Positions 1 to 9,536 of a DNA stretch of 64,000 bases are shown in pieces; the first letter of the stretch is position 1; the number at the start of each line of letters is the position of its first letter. The notes beneath the pieces are model-generated. The model saw only the letters and a list, made by a program, of their open reading frames with translations. It searched no databases and was not told the DNA's origin. This DNA comes from Caulobacter sp. 17J80-11 (lineage in GTDB: Bacteria > Pseudomonadota > Alphaproteobacteria > Caulobacterales > Caulobacteraceae), in assembly GCF_014349105.1 (NCBI RefSeq), contig NZ_JACSJI010000009.1:1-64000 (forward strand), read 5' to 3'. The position numbers and the translations under genes were made by a program.

Positions 1-879
1 GGCGGGCGTGGCGCCCGCGGCGGCCGGGGCCGCGGCGGGAACGGCGCCGGCGGCGGCGACCTTCGGCGCGGTCGAGCCGCCCTTGGAGGCGACCCAGGCG
101 TCGAATTCCGGCTGGGTCACGACCTTGATCTCGATCGGCATGAAGGCGTGGTCGACGCCGCACAGCTCCGAGCACTGGCCGTAGTAGGTGCCGGTCTTCT
201 CAGCCTTGAACCAGGTCTCGTTGATGCGGCCCGGAATGGCGTCGGTCTTCAGACCGAAGGCCGGCATGGCGAAGGAGTGGATCACGTCCGAACCGGTGAC
301 CAGCACGCGAACGACCTTGTTCACCGGAACGACCATCGGCTCGTCCGCGTCGAGGCGGTACAGCTCCTTGGTGGTCTTCTCTTCCGGCACCATGGTCGAG
401 GTGATCTCGGCCACGCCCTGGTCCGGATATTCGTAACCCCAGTACCACTGGTAGCCGGTGACCTTCACGGTCAGGTCGACCTTCGGGGTGTCGTGATACT
501 GGAACAGCAGGCGGAACGAGAAGATGGCGATGACCATCAGGATCAGGACCGGCACGACGGTCCAGATGATCTCGACCAGCGTGTTGTGGCTCCAGCGCGC
601 CGGGGTCGGGTTCGCCTTCTTATTGTAGCGAACGATCACCCACAGCAGCAGGCCGAGCACGACCAGCGTGATCACCGTGATGATCGGCAGCAGAATCGCG
701 TCGTGGAAAAAATGCGCCGAGTGCTTCAGCGGCGACGCGGCCGGTTGCAGGCCGATGCCGCCCGGCGTCGGACGACCCAGCAGTTCGTCGGCGAAGGCCG
801 CGCCGGCGGTCAGCATGGCGCCGAGCGCGACGGAGGCGCCGGCGGCCAGCTTCCCAATCCCCATTCCCGAAATCTTCAT
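1..879 (-). CDS. coxB: Cytochrome c oxidase subunit II (C-terminus cut by window edge)
   Basis: Subunit II of the aa3-type terminal oxidase, which carries the CuA centre that accepts electrons from cytochrome c on the periplasmic side. The frame is open from the ATG at 879 to base 1, so the 3' end lies outside. A signal-like N-terminus (about residues 1-30) is followed by two membrane segments (about 62-84 and 104-125), then the cupredoxin domain with KVTGYQWYWGYEYP and the CuA ligand motif CSELCGVDHAFM near residues 234-246. The visible tail is Ala/Pro-rich. The start at 879 has GAGGGA just upstream; an in-frame ATG at 897 is the alternative. It is divergent from tldD, and coxA would be expected beyond the left edge. 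Confidence 0.95.
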   Translation of the reverse strand, partial: MKISGMGIGKLAAGASVALGAMLTAGAAFADELLGRPTPGGIGLQPAASPLKHSAHFFHDAILLPIITVITLVVLGLLLWVIVRYNKKANPTPARWSHNTLVEIIWTVVPVLILMVIAIFSFRLLFQYHDTPKVDLTVKVTGYQWYWGYEYPDQGVAEITSTMVPEEKTTKELYRLDADEPMVVPVNKVVRVLVTGSDVIHSFAMPAFGLKTDAIPGRINETWFKAEKTGTYYGQCSELCGVDHAFMPIEIKVVTQPEFDAWVASKGGSTAPKVAAAGAVPAAAPAAAGATPA

Positions 880-1134
880 GTCCCTCACGGCCCGCATTAG
901 GTCGGCCAAACTACTAAGGCGTACGGGACGTCTAACGCCCCCAGACTCAGGCCGAACGCAAGCCTCGACGAGGCGAGCGCGGGCGGCCGTGAAGTCGCAC
1001 CCCTTCAGGGCGCGGGTCATATCGGCTCGACGGCGCCTTGCCAAGCGATTGCGGGCCAAAAGCCTTCAAGGTTTCGCGTGCGAACGAGGGTCCCTATGTT
1101 GGCGGCCGTCGCGTCGCCTTCTGGAGCCTTGTCC
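880..1134. other. Intergenic region between coxB and tldD
   Basis: About 255 bases between two divergent genes must hold both promoters. I see no convincing operator, hairpin or small gene. The GTG at 1078 would extend TldD by 19 residues that do not look like the family's N-terminus. Confidence 0.4.
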
Positions 1135-2565
1135 ATGACCGCCTCCGCCGCCGTTCCCTCCCTGCTCGACCAGGCCGAAATCGGGGCCGACAAAGCCCTG
1201 ACGATTCTGGGCGACGCCCTCAGCGGGGCCGACGACGGCGAGCTCTTCCTGGAGCGCACCGAAAGCGAGTCGCTGGTCTTCGACGACGGCCGGCTGAAGT
1301 CGGCGGCCTACGACGCCTCGGAAGGCTTCGGCCTGCGGGTGGTGGCGGGCGAGCGCGCCGGATACGCCCACGCCAACGAGATCACCGAGGCGGCCGTGCG
1401 CCGCGCCGCCGATTCGGCGGCCATGGCCAAGCGCGGCTATTCAGGCGTGGCGGCCGACGCCCCGCGCGCCACCAACCAGAAGCTCTACGGCGAGATGGAC
1501 CCCCTCGCCTCGCCGGCCTTCTCCGACAAGATCGAACTGCTGCGCGAGATCGACGCCTACGCCCGCGCCAAGGGCCCGCACGTGGTGCAGGTCTCCGCCT
1601 CGATCGCCGGTGAGCGCCGCTCGGTGGAGATCCTGCGCGCCGACGGCCGGCGCGTGCGCGACGTGCGCCCGCTGGTGCGGGTCAACGTGTCGGTCACCGT
1701 CGAACGCGACGGCAAGCGCGAGAGCGCCTACACCGGCGCGGGCGGGCGCACCGGCTTCGAGGCCTGGATCACGCCCGACCGCTGGCGCGACCAGGTCGAC
1801 GAGGCGCTTCGCCAGGCCATGGTCAACCTCGACGCCGTGCCCTGTCCGGCCGGCGAGATGGACGTGGTGCTCGGCCCCGGCTGGCCGGGCGTCCTGCTGC
1901 ACGAGGCGGTCGGCCACGGGCTGGAGGGGGACTTCAACCGCAAGGGCACGTCGGCCTTCTCCGGCAAGATCGGCCAGCGGGTGGCCGCGCCCGGCGTGAC
2001 CATCGTCGACGACGGCACCGTGCCGAACCGCCGGGGCTCGCTGTCGGTGGACGACGAGGGCACGCCGACGAACCGCACCGTGCTGATCGAGGACGGCATT
2101 CTGGTCGGCTACATGCACGACCGCATGAGCGCGCGGCTGATGGGCATGGCGCCCACCGGCAACGGCCGGCGCCAGTCCTTCGCCCACATGCCCATGCCGC
2201 GCATGACCAACACGCTGATGGAGGGCGGCCGGGACAAGCTGGCCGACATGATCAGCTCGACCAAGCGCGGACTGTACGCCGTGAACTTCGGCGGCGGCCA
2301 GGTGGACATCACCAACGGCAAGTTCGTGTTCCAGTGCACCGAGGCCTACCTGATCGAGGACGGCAAGGTGACCCGGCCGGTGAAGGGCGCGACCCTGATC
2401 GGCGACGGCCCGACCGTGCTGACCAAGGTGCAGATGATCGGCGACGACTTCGCCTTCGACCCCGGCGTCGGCGTCTGCGGCAAGGCCGGCCAAGGCGTCC
2501 CGGTCGGCATCGGCCAGCCGTCTCTGAAGATCGGCGGCCTGACCGTCGGCGGCACCGCGGTCTGA
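1135..2565 (+). CDS. tldD: Metalloprotease TldD
   Basis: TldD subunit of the TldD/TldE (PmbA) zinc protease, which in other bacteria degrades unfolded small peptides and matures some peptide natural products. It is 476 residues from the ATG at 1135. The family metal-binding motif HEXXXH is seen as HEAVGHGLEGDF, starting near residue 256, and the C-terminal region has the characteristic GVCGKAGQGVPVGIGQPSLKIGGLTVGGT pattern (given here only as a pattern spanning the last 35 residues). No tldE/pmbA partner is in this window. It is divergent from coxB. Confidence 0.95.
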   Translation: MTASAAVPSLLDQAEIGADKALTILGDALSGADDGELFLERTESESLVFDDGRLKSAAYDASEGFGLRVVAGERAGYAHANEITEAAVRRAADSAAMAKRGYSGVAADAPRATNQKLYGEMDPLASPAFSDKIELLREIDAYARAKGPHVVQVSASIAGERRSVEILRADGRRVRDVRPLVRVNVSVTVERDGKRESAYTGAGGRTGFEAWITPDRWRDQVDEALRQAMVNLDAVPCPAGEMDVVLGPGWPGVLLHEAVGHGLEGDFNRKGTSAFSGKIGQRVAAPGVTIVDDGTVPNRRGSLSVDDEGTPTNRTVLIEDGILVGYMHDRMSARLMGMAPTGNGRRQSFAHMPMPRMTNTLMEGGRDKLADMISSTKRGLYAVNFGGGQVDITNGKFVFQCTEAYLIEDGKVTRPVKGATLIGDGPTVLTKVQMIGDDFAFDPGVGVCGKAGQGVPVGIGQPSLKIGGLTVGGTAV

Positions 2566-2867
2566 TCCGCGAACATCGTCGCGTGAATCTGCGGCGGGGC
2601 GGAACAGCGCCTCGCCGGTCCTGGAGCTGCGTCCTGAGGGCGAGCGGCGCGCCCGTTTCGGCTGAAAATTGCCGCCGGCGCGCCGCGACAATTTGATGGC
2701 GCACAAACAATAGACGGCGTCAGAAATTCGGCAAAGCCTTGCCGTGCAAGCAAAGCCTCAAATAACGCCGATAAGATTGCGCCGATTTAATCAACCTTTC
2801 CGGCATTTAATTGGAGCTTCAGTAGCTTCGCTGTTCACCCTGCGGGCGAAAGTTCGAGGGGGACAGC
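2566..2867. promoter_or_regulatory. 302-base gap upstream of the receptor array
   Basis: The first half is GC-rich and featureless. From about 2690 the sequence is clearly more AT-rich than the surroundings, as expected of a promoter. It contains an imperfect direct repeat GCCGATTTAATC (2781-2792) and CCGGCATTTAATTG (2800-2813), spaced about two helical turns apart. The SD sequence of the first receptor (GAGGGGG) ends the gap. A binding site for a regulator is plausible but unproven. Confidence 0.35.
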
Positions 2868-4952
2868 ATGAAGACGTCAATGTGGGTGGCCGCCATGGCA
2901 ATGGCGGTCGCGAGCCAGGCTCACGCACAAGCCACGGAGACGTCCGCCCCCGCTCCGGCCGCCGGCCAGGACGCCGCGCAAGGCGTGATCGCCTATCCGC
3001 CGTCCTTCTTCGCCGAAGCGCAGCCGAACACGGCGATGGACATGATCGCCCGCCTGCCGGGCTTCACCTTCAACGGCGGCGACAACGTGCGCGGCTTCGG
3101 CGGCGCGGCCGGCAACGTGCTGATCGACGGCGAGCGCCCGGCCAGCAAGACCGACAACCTGGAAAGCATCATTCGCCGCATCCCGGCCAGCCAGGTCGAG
3201 CGGATCGAGTTGATCCGCGGCGCCGCGCCCGGCATCGACATGCAGGGCCAGACCGTGCTGGTGAACGTGGTGCGCAAGAAGGCCGGCGGCGTCACCGGCC
3301 TGATCGGGGTGTCCAACACCCTGCTCGAGGACGGCCGCGACCATCTGGCGCTGCGCCTGGAAAGCACCCGCCGCTGGGACGACAAGACCCTGGAGGGCTC
3401 GTTCGTAGTGGCCGAGTTCGTCGACGACGGGGCCGGCGACGGCCCGCGCGTGCGCACCGACGCCGACGGCAACGTGCTGCTGCAATCCTATCCGGACACC
3501 GAGGGCGACGGCTGGCAGGCGGTGGGCACCGCCGCCTTCGAGACGCCCTTGGCCGGCGGCAAGCTGCGCACCAACGTCATGGTGCTGCGCGAGGGCTTCT
3601 TCTACGACTCCATCGATCGCCTGCCCTACGGCGACGAGGTCCAGCACGACGTTCAGGACAAGCTGCTCGGAGAGTTCGGGGTTCGCTACAGCCGCAACCT
3701 CGGACCGCGCACCTCGATCGAGGCTGTGGGCCTGCAGCAGATCCGCGACATCAACTACGTCTCGGACTTCAACGACGGATCTCAGCAGCGCTTCGAACTG
3801 GACCGGCTGTCCGGCGAGAGCGTCGTGCGCGGCGTGCTGCGCTTCAAGCAGTCCGACACGCTCTCCTACGAGGCCGGCGGCGAGGTCGCCTACAACTGGC
3901 AGGAAAGCGAGACCGGCTTCTCGATCGACGGCACGGACATCCCGCTGCCGGCCGCCGACGTCCGCGTCACCGAAAAGCGCGCCGAAGTGTTCGGGACCGG
4001 CACCTGGCGCCCCTCCCCCAAGCTCACCCTCGAGGCGGGCCTGCGGGTGGAGACCTCGACCATCTCCTCGGAAGGCGACGTGGAGCTGGAGAAGACTCTG
4101 GTCTTCCCCAAGCCGCGCGCCGTCGCGACCTGGTCGCCTAATGACAAGAACCAGTTGCGCTTCCGCGTCGAGCGCCAGGTCGACCAGCTCAACTTCAACG
4201 ACTTCGTGGCCAACGCCAACCTGGCGACCAGCGGCATCACCGTCGCCAATCCGGACATCGAGCCGGGCCAGGCCTGGGTCGTCGAGGCGGCCTACGAACG
4301 CCGCTTCTGGAAAGACGGCGCGGTCACCGTGACCCTGCGTCACGCCGAACTGTCGGACGTGGTCGATCGCGTGCCGGTCGAAGTGCTGGGCCCCGACGGC
4401 CCCGACGCCGACTCCGACCCGGACGTGGTCGACGTGTTCGACGCGCCCGGCAACATCGGCAAAGGCAAGAACGACGAGGTCGCGCTGAGCGTGAACCTGC
4501 CGCTGGACCGCCTGGGCGTCAAAGGCGGCCTGCTGCGCGGCGAGGGCACCTGGCGGGTGTCGGAAGTCACCGACCCGACCATCGGCGCGGGCCGCCGCAT
4601 TTCCGGCCAACACCCCTTCGACGGCGAATTCCACTTCAGTCAGGACGTGACGAAGTGGAAAACGACCTGGGGCGTGGACGTCTTCAACAGCTGGCGTGAG
4701 GAGTACTTCAAGCTCGACCGGATCGAGACCTTCGATCTGGGCACCTGGGGCGTCCTGTACGCCGAGTACAAGCCGCGGACCGACCTCAGCATCCGCGTCG
4801 AGCTCGACAACTTCGGCCGCCGTCCCTTCACCCAGACCCAGGAGGTCTGGAACGGACCACGCGACACCGCCGCGCTCGACTACCGCGACCGCCGCGACCT
4901 GAAGTTCGGCCACCTCTTCTACATCCGCGTCCGCAAAACCCTCGGCGGCTGA
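2868..4952 (+). CDS. TonB-dependent receptor, copy 1 of 3
   Basis: Outer-membrane beta-barrel transporter of 694 residues, at the short end for TonB-dependent receptors. A Sec signal peptide ends about residue 22 (SQAHAQ). The plug domain follows, with MDMIARLPGF, NVRGFGGAAGNVLIDG and VERIELIRGAAPGIDMQG. The barrel ends in alternating aromatic strands (HLFYIRVRKTLGG). In place of the usual TonB-box-like VTG stretch the mature N-terminus has QGVIAYPPSFFAEAQPN, which is conserved in all three copies. The ATG at 2868 follows a GAGGGGG SD. Copy 2 starts 80 bases downstream with no terminator between, so they are probably co-transcribed. The substrate is unknown. Confidence 0.9.
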   Translation: MKTSMWVAAMAMAVASQAHAQATETSAPAPAAGQDAAQGVIAYPPSFFAEAQPNTAMDMIARLPGFTFNGGDNVRGFGGAAGNVLIDGERPASKTDNLESIIRRIPASQVERIELIRGAAPGIDMQGQTVLVNVVRKKAGGVTGLIGVSNTLLEDGRDHLALRLESTRRWDDKTLEGSFVVAEFVDDGAGDGPRVRTDADGNVLLQSYPDTEGDGWQAVGTAAFETPLAGGKLRTNVMVLREGFFYDSIDRLPYGDEVQHDVQDKLLGEFGVRYSRNLGPRTSIEAVGLQQIRDINYVSDFNDGSQQRFELDRLSGESVVRGVLRFKQSDTLSYEAGGEVAYNWQESETGFSIDGTDIPLPAADVRVTEKRAEVFGTGTWRPSPKLTLEAGLRVETSTISSEGDVELEKTLVFPKPRAVATWSPNDKNQLRFRVERQVDQLNFNDFVANANLATSGITVANPDIEPGQAWVVEAAYERRFWKDGAVTVTLRHAELSDVVDRVPVEVLGPDGPDADSDPDVVDVFDAPGNIGKGKNDEVALSVNLPLDRLGVKGGLLRGEGTWRVSEVTDPTIGAGRRISGQHPFDGEFHFSQDVTKWKTTWGVDVFNSWREEYFKLDRIETFDLGTWGVLYAEYKPRTDLSIRVELDNFGRRPFTQTQEVWNGPRDTAALDYRDRRDLKFGHLFYIRVRKTLGG

Positions 4953-5032
4953 ACCGCCGGGCCCGACACCGCCATCTCTCACGCCAAGAAAACCAAAAGC
5001 CGCCCCAGAGCGGCTCCCACGGGGGACCTTAA
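4953..5032 (+). promoter_or_regulatory. Intercistronic hairpin and SD before receptor 2
   Basis: A small stem AGCCGC (4998-5003) pairs with GCGGCT (5010-5015). There is no T-run after it, so it does not look like a terminator. The SD GGGGGA lies just downstream. It could be an mRNA-processing or stability element. Confidence 0.35.
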
Positions 5033-7126
5033 ATGAAGCGCATCTTCCTGCTCGCCGCGCTCGCGGCGGCCGCCGCAGCGCCCGCCTACGCCCAGACCGC
5101 CGACGCCGCCGCGCCGGCCGCCACCCAAGGCGTCACGGTCTATCCGCCGGAGTTCTTCGCCGACTCCCGTCCGAACTCGGCCTGGGACATGATCAACCGC
5201 ATTCCGGGCTTCGCCTTCGACAACGGCGCGCAGGTGCGCGGCTACGCCGGCGCCGCCGGCAACGTGCTGATCGACGGCAAGCGCCCGACCACCAAGGCCG
5301 AGGCGCTGAGCGACGTGCTCAACCGCATCCAGGCCGGCGACGTGGAGCGCATCGAGCTGATCCGCGGCGGCGCCCCCGGCATCGACATGCAGGGCCGCAA
5401 CATCATCGCCAACGTGATCCGCAAGAAGACCGACTCCTTCCAGCAGACCGGCGCGGTCGGCAGCCACATCTTCTTCGGCACGGGCAAGATGCTGCCCGCC
5501 CTGCGTTACGAGTTCACCCGCCGCTCGGGCGACACCACCATCGAGGGCCAGCTGTCGCGCGGCGTGTCGATGGACGACTCGGTCGGCCACGGCCAGCGCA
5601 CCTTCCGCGACGGGACCGGCGCGGTGACCGGCCAGCAGGAAGCCTTCACCGAGGGCGACGGCGGGCCGCTGGGCGCCAAGGCGTCGATCAAAACGCCGCT
5701 GTTCGGCGGCGAATTCCGCAGCAACGTCGCCCTGGCCAGCAACGACTTCAAATACGAGGACCACTTCTACACCTCGTCGTCGAAGACCGACGTGGTCGAG
5801 AAGTCGGTCAACAAGAGCGTCGAGATCGGGGTCAACTACGACCGTCCGCTGACCGAGCGGCTGTCGCTGGAGACCCTGGCCCTGCAGAAGCTGGGCGACA
5901 ACACCTACGGCTCCAGCTACGTGAGCGCGCCCGACGGCTCCTATTTCACGTCGGACTCCGAGACCGGCGAAAGCATCGTGCGCGGCGTGCTGCGCTTCCA
6001 GAAGTCGCCGACCCTGACCTTCGAGGGCGGCGGCGAGGCGGCCTTCAACTTCCGTGAGAGCCAGGTCCGCTACGCCGAGAACGGCACGGACATCCCCCTG
6101 CCCTCGGCTGACGTTCGCGCCGAAGAACGCCGCGGCGAGGTCTTCGCCCAGGCCAACTGGCGTCCGTCCAAGCAGTTCACCGTCGAGGCGGGCGCGCGGT
6201 TCGAGAGCTCGACCATCAGCAGCACGGCCACCGGCCTGGGCGTGACGGTCGAGAAGGAAGAGTCGTTCTTCTATCCGAAGCCCAGGGTGCTCGCGACCTG
6301 GTCGCCGAACGAAGAAAACCAGCTGCGTCTGCGGGTCGAACGCGAGGTCGGCCAGCTGAACTTCGGTGACTTCGTCGCCTCCGCCAACCTGTCCAACGGA
6401 CTGGGCGGCGGCACCTTCACCTCGGGTAATTCCAGCCTGGTGCCTGACAAGACCTGGGTCTACGAGGCCGCCTACGAGCGCCACTTCTGGGGCGACGGCG
6501 CGCTGGTCCTGACCCTGCGTCACCAGCAGATCACCGACGCCATCGACCGCGTGCCGATCGAGCAGCTGGGCCCCGACGGTCCGGACGCCGGCACCGACCC
6601 GGACGTGATCGCCATCTTCGACGGCCCCGGCAACATCGGCGACGGCGTGAACAACTCGCTGCAGGTCGACCTGACCCTGCCGCTCGACCGGCTGAAGGTG
6701 AAGGGCGGCGAGTTCAAGGTGAACTACACCCTGAACGACAGCGAGGTCACCGACCCGACCACCGGCGAAAAGCGCCCGATCTCGGGCCTGCGCCCGCAGT
6801 CCACCGAGGTCAACTTCCGACAGGACCTGCCGGAGCTGAAGCTGACCTGGGGCATGGGCTGGTTCGGCGGGTGGGAGGAGACCTACTGGCGCTTCAACGA
6901 GATCCAGCACCTCGACATCTGGAACTTCTACAGCGCCTTCGTCGAATGGAAGCCGGACGGCAAGACCAGCTTCCTGTTCGAGATCGACAACCTGGACCCG
7001 TTCGAGTTCACCCGCGAGCGGACGGTCTACGACGCGCCGCGCGACACCGGCTCGGTCGCCGGGGTCGAGAGCTTCACCACCCAATCGCAGCTGCGCGCCT
7101 ACGTGCGCGTGCGCCGGACCTTCTGA
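5033..7126 (+). CDS. TonB-dependent receptor, copy 2 of 3
   Basis: A 697-residue paralogue of the preceding gene. The signal peptide ends near PAYAQ (residues 1-21), followed by QGVTVYPPEFFADSRPN, then the plug with WDMINRIPGF, QVRGYAGAAGNVLIDG and VERIELIRGGAPGIDMQG. The barrel shares blocks with copy 1, such as GTDIPLPSADVR, PKPRVLATWSPNEENQLRLR and the acidic loop LGPDGPDAGTDPDV, and ends in VRVRRTF. A strong rho-independent terminator follows at 7154, so copies 1 and 2 form one probable transcript and copy 3 another. The transported compound cannot be inferred. Confidence 0.9.
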   Translation: MKRIFLLAALAAAAAAPAYAQTADAAAPAATQGVTVYPPEFFADSRPNSAWDMINRIPGFAFDNGAQVRGYAGAAGNVLIDGKRPTTKAEALSDVLNRIQAGDVERIELIRGGAPGIDMQGRNIIANVIRKKTDSFQQTGAVGSHIFFGTGKMLPALRYEFTRRSGDTTIEGQLSRGVSMDDSVGHGQRTFRDGTGAVTGQQEAFTEGDGGPLGAKASIKTPLFGGEFRSNVALASNDFKYEDHFYTSSSKTDVVEKSVNKSVEIGVNYDRPLTERLSLETLALQKLGDNTYGSSYVSAPDGSYFTSDSETGESIVRGVLRFQKSPTLTFEGGGEAAFNFRESQVRYAENGTDIPLPSADVRAEERRGEVFAQANWRPSKQFTVEAGARFESSTISSTATGLGVTVEKEESFFYPKPRVLATWSPNEENQLRLRVEREVGQLNFGDFVASANLSNGLGGGTFTSGNSSLVPDKTWVYEAAYERHFWGDGALVLTLRHQQITDAIDRVPIEQLGPDGPDAGTDPDVIAIFDGPGNIGDGVNNSLQVDLTLPLDRLKVKGGEFKVNYTLNDSEVTDPTTGEKRPISGLRPQSTEVNFRQDLPELKLTWGMGWFGGWEETYWRFNEIQHLDIWNFYSAFVEWKPDGKTSFLFEIDNLDPFEFTRERTVYDAPRDTGSVAGVESFTTQSQLRAYVRVRRTF

Positions 7127-7153
7127 GCCGCGTCCCAAACGACGCGTCCACCT

Positions 7154-7190
7154 AGAGGGGCGGCGCCCGAGCGCCGCCCCTCTTTCTTTG
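7154..7190 (+). terminator. Rho-independent terminator after receptor 2
   Basis: A perfect 13-bp stem (7154-7166 with 7171-7183) with a CCGA loop is followed by TTCTTTG. It separates the first two receptor genes from the third. Confidence 0.9.
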
Positions 7191-7317
7191 CCCGCCGCGC
7201 ACGCTCAGCGAACCCCGATCGCATCTCCGTGCACGGAACGACTGGCGCCTCCGGCGAAGCTCGGGGCATTACTTGCGCCGAAGTAGCCGGTTTGCGCCGG
7301 CCTCGGGGGGATTTCAG

Positions 7318-9396
7318 TTGAAGCGCACCATTCTGGCCGTGGCCCTCGCCGCGGCCGCGACCCAGGCTCACGCCCAGGCCGCCGCGAGCCCGTCGGCCGG
7401 GGCCGCCCAGGGCGTGATCGCCTTCGAGCCGGCCTTCTTCGCCGACGCCCGGCCGAACACGGCCATGGACATGATCAAGCGGCTGCCGGGCTTCACCTTC
7501 GAGGCCGGCGACAGCGTGCGCGGCTTCGCGGGCGCGGCCGGCAACGTGCTGATCGACGGCGAACGCCCGGCCAGCAAGCGCGACCGCCTGGACGACCTGC
7601 TGACCCGCATCCCCGCCTCGCAGGTGGAGCGCATCGAGCTGATCCGCGGCGGCGCGCCCGGCGTGGACATGCAGGGCCAGACCGTGCTCGCCAACGTGAT
7701 CCGCAAGAAGGGCGCGGGCGCCCGCGGCCTGGTCGCGCTGGGCTCGCAGTTCTATCCGGACGGCCGGGTCACGCCCGCCCTCCGCCTGGAGGGCTCGCGC
7801 AACTGGGACGGCAAGCGGCTGGAAGGCTCGCTGCTGGCCTACACCAACGTCGACGACGACGCCGGCGAGGGCCCGCGCGTCCGCTACGGCCCCGGCGGCG
7901 CCGAGATCGAGCGCGCGCACCGCGACGAGACCGCCGGCGCGGACGGCGCGCGGTTGAAGGGCGGCTTCCAGACCCCGCTGGCCGGCGGCAAGCTCAGCGC
8001 CAACGCCACCCTGGAATACGACAGCTGGGGCTGGAGCATGGACGAGGCGCGCACCCTGCCCGCGCCGCGGCTGGCCCTGTCCAGCCAGGACAACGACCAG
8101 GTCGCGGGCGAGCTGGGCCTGCAGTACGACCATGCGCTGGGCCCGCGCACCGAGCTGCAGACCGTGCTGATCCAGCAGCTGCGCGACACCGCCTACCTGC
8201 TGCACCAGACCGCGCCCGGCGACGTGCGCTTCACCGAGGACGCGCGCGCCGGCGAGAGCATCGCGCGCGGCGTGGTGCGCTTCCGCAAGTCCGACGCCCT
8301 GTCGCTGGAGTGGGGGGCGGAGGCGGCCTTCAACTTCCTCGACAGCACGGTGGCCATGACGGTCGGCGGCGCCCCGGTGGACCTCGGCGACGAGCAGGTG
8401 CGGGTCGAGGAGCTGCGCGGCGAGGGCTTCCTGTCCAGCGCCTGGAAACCCAGCAAGACCCTGACGGTCGAGGCCGGCGCGCGGGTGGAGCTGTCGAAGA
8501 TCAGCCAGACCAGCTACGGAGGCGCCGAGAGCTCGTTCGTCTATCCAAAGCCGCGTCTGGTCACCTCCTGGTCGCCGGACGGCCATAGCCAGCTGCGGCT
8601 GCGCGTCGAGCGTGAGGTCGGCCAGCTCGACTTCGGCGACTTCGTGTCCTCGCTCAGCGCCTCGACCGGCGTCACCAGCGCCGGCGCGCGCGAACTGACC
8701 CCGGAGAAGTCCTGGACCTACGAGGCGGCTTACGAGCGGCGGTTCTGGAAGGATGGCGCGGCGGTGCTGACGCTGCGCCACCAGGCCATCGAGGACGTGG
8801 TCGACCGGGTGCCGGTGGCCGTCGGCGACGGCGCCGCGCCCGAGCCGGACGAGGTGTTCGACGCGGCGGGCAATCTCGGCGACGGGACCAGCGATCAGGT
8901 GCAGGTCAGCCTGACCCTGCCGCTGGAGCGCCTGGCGGTGAAGGGCGGCCTGCTGAAGGCGGCGGCGACCTGGAGCTGGTCGTCGGTGACGGATCCCACC
9001 ACCGGCGAGGACCGGCGCATTTCGGACCAGCCGCCGCTCAGCGGCGAGCTGCACTTCACCCAGGACCTGCCGCTGCACAAGCTGAACTGGGGGATCGACG
9101 CCTATCTCGCCAGGGAGTTCACCTCCTTCAACGTCAACGAGGTGCGGACCATCGAGCTGGGGGCCTGGTACACCGCCTTCGTGGAGTACCGGGTGAGGCC
9201 GAACCTGTCGCTGCGGCTGGAGGCCCAGAACCTGGACTCGCGCGACTATCGCACGATCCGGCGGGTCTACGACTGCGCCGCCGACGTCTGCCCGACCGGC
9301 GCGCGGGCCGGCGGCGCGCTGTCCTACGTCGCCGACCAGGACCTGGACTTCGATCCGTTCGTCTATTTCCGCGTGCGGCGCACCTTCGGCGGCTGA
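7318..9396 (+). CDS. TonB-dependent receptor, copy 3 of 3
   Basis: Third paralogue, 692 residues from the TTG at 7318. That start gives a proper signal peptide (MKRTILAVALAAAATQAHAQ) behind a GGGGGGA SD; the TTG at 7273 would prepend an unlikely stretch. Conserved blocks are QGVIAFEPAFFADARPN, MDMIKRLPGF, SVRGFAGAAGNVLIDG, VERIELIRGGAPGVDMQG and the C-terminal VYFRVRRTFGG. It differs from copies 1 and 2 by a shorter acidic loop and by a cysteine pair near the C-terminus (DCAADVCPTG), which may form a surface-loop disulphide. The convergent neighbour is an oligopeptide symporter. Confidence 0.9.
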   Translation: MKRTILAVALAAAATQAHAQAAASPSAGAAQGVIAFEPAFFADARPNTAMDMIKRLPGFTFEAGDSVRGFAGAAGNVLIDGERPASKRDRLDDLLTRIPASQVERIELIRGGAPGVDMQGQTVLANVIRKKGAGARGLVALGSQFYPDGRVTPALRLEGSRNWDGKRLEGSLLAYTNVDDDAGEGPRVRYGPGGAEIERAHRDETAGADGARLKGGFQTPLAGGKLSANATLEYDSWGWSMDEARTLPAPRLALSSQDNDQVAGELGLQYDHALGPRTELQTVLIQQLRDTAYLLHQTAPGDVRFTEDARAGESIARGVVRFRKSDALSLEWGAEAAFNFLDSTVAMTVGGAPVDLGDEQVRVEELRGEGFLSSAWKPSKTLTVEAGARVELSKISQTSYGGAESSFVYPKPRLVTSWSPDGHSQLRLRVEREVGQLDFGDFVSSLSASTGVTSAGARELTPEKSWTYEAAYERRFWKDGAAVLTLRHQAIEDVVDRVPVAVGDGAAPEPDEVFDAAGNLGDGTSDQVQVSLTLPLERLAVKGGLLKAAATWSWSSVTDPTTGEDRRISDQPPLSGELHFTQDLPLHKLNWGIDAYLAREFTSFNVNEVRTIELGAWYTAFVEYRVRPNLSLRLEAQNLDSRDYRTIRRVYDCAADVCPTGARAGGALSYVADQDLDFDPFVYFRVRRTFGG

Positions 9397-9422
9397 CGCC
9401 GGATCCGGGAGCGACCTGTCGA

Positions 9423-9460
9423 GGGCGGGCGACGGAGACGTCGCCCGCCCTTTTCGTTGC
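9423..9460 (+). terminator. Terminator of receptor 3
   Basis: An 11-bp stem GGGCGGGCGAC (9423-9433) / GTCGCCCGCCC (9440-9450) is followed by TTTTCGTT. It is the left half of a back-to-back terminator pair sharing the palindrome CTTTTCGTTGCGCAACGAAAA. Confidence 0.9.
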
Positions 9461-9496
9461 GCAACGAAAAAGGGCGGCGCTTGCGCGCCGCCCTTC
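9461..9496 (-). terminator. Terminator of the oligopeptide transporter gene
   Basis: Stem AGGGCGGCGC (9471-9480) / GCGCCGCCCT (9485-9494). Read on the minus strand it is followed by TTTTTCGTTGCG, so it ends the minus-strand transporter transcript. It faces the plus-strand terminator to its left. Confidence 0.85.
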
Positions 9497-9536
9497 AGCG
9501 TTTGCGGGACCGGGGCGGCGGACCGCCCCTCAGCCC

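Noticed and set aside
4998-5015. Terminator between receptors 1 and 2
   Set aside because: The stem is only 6 bp and has no T-run.
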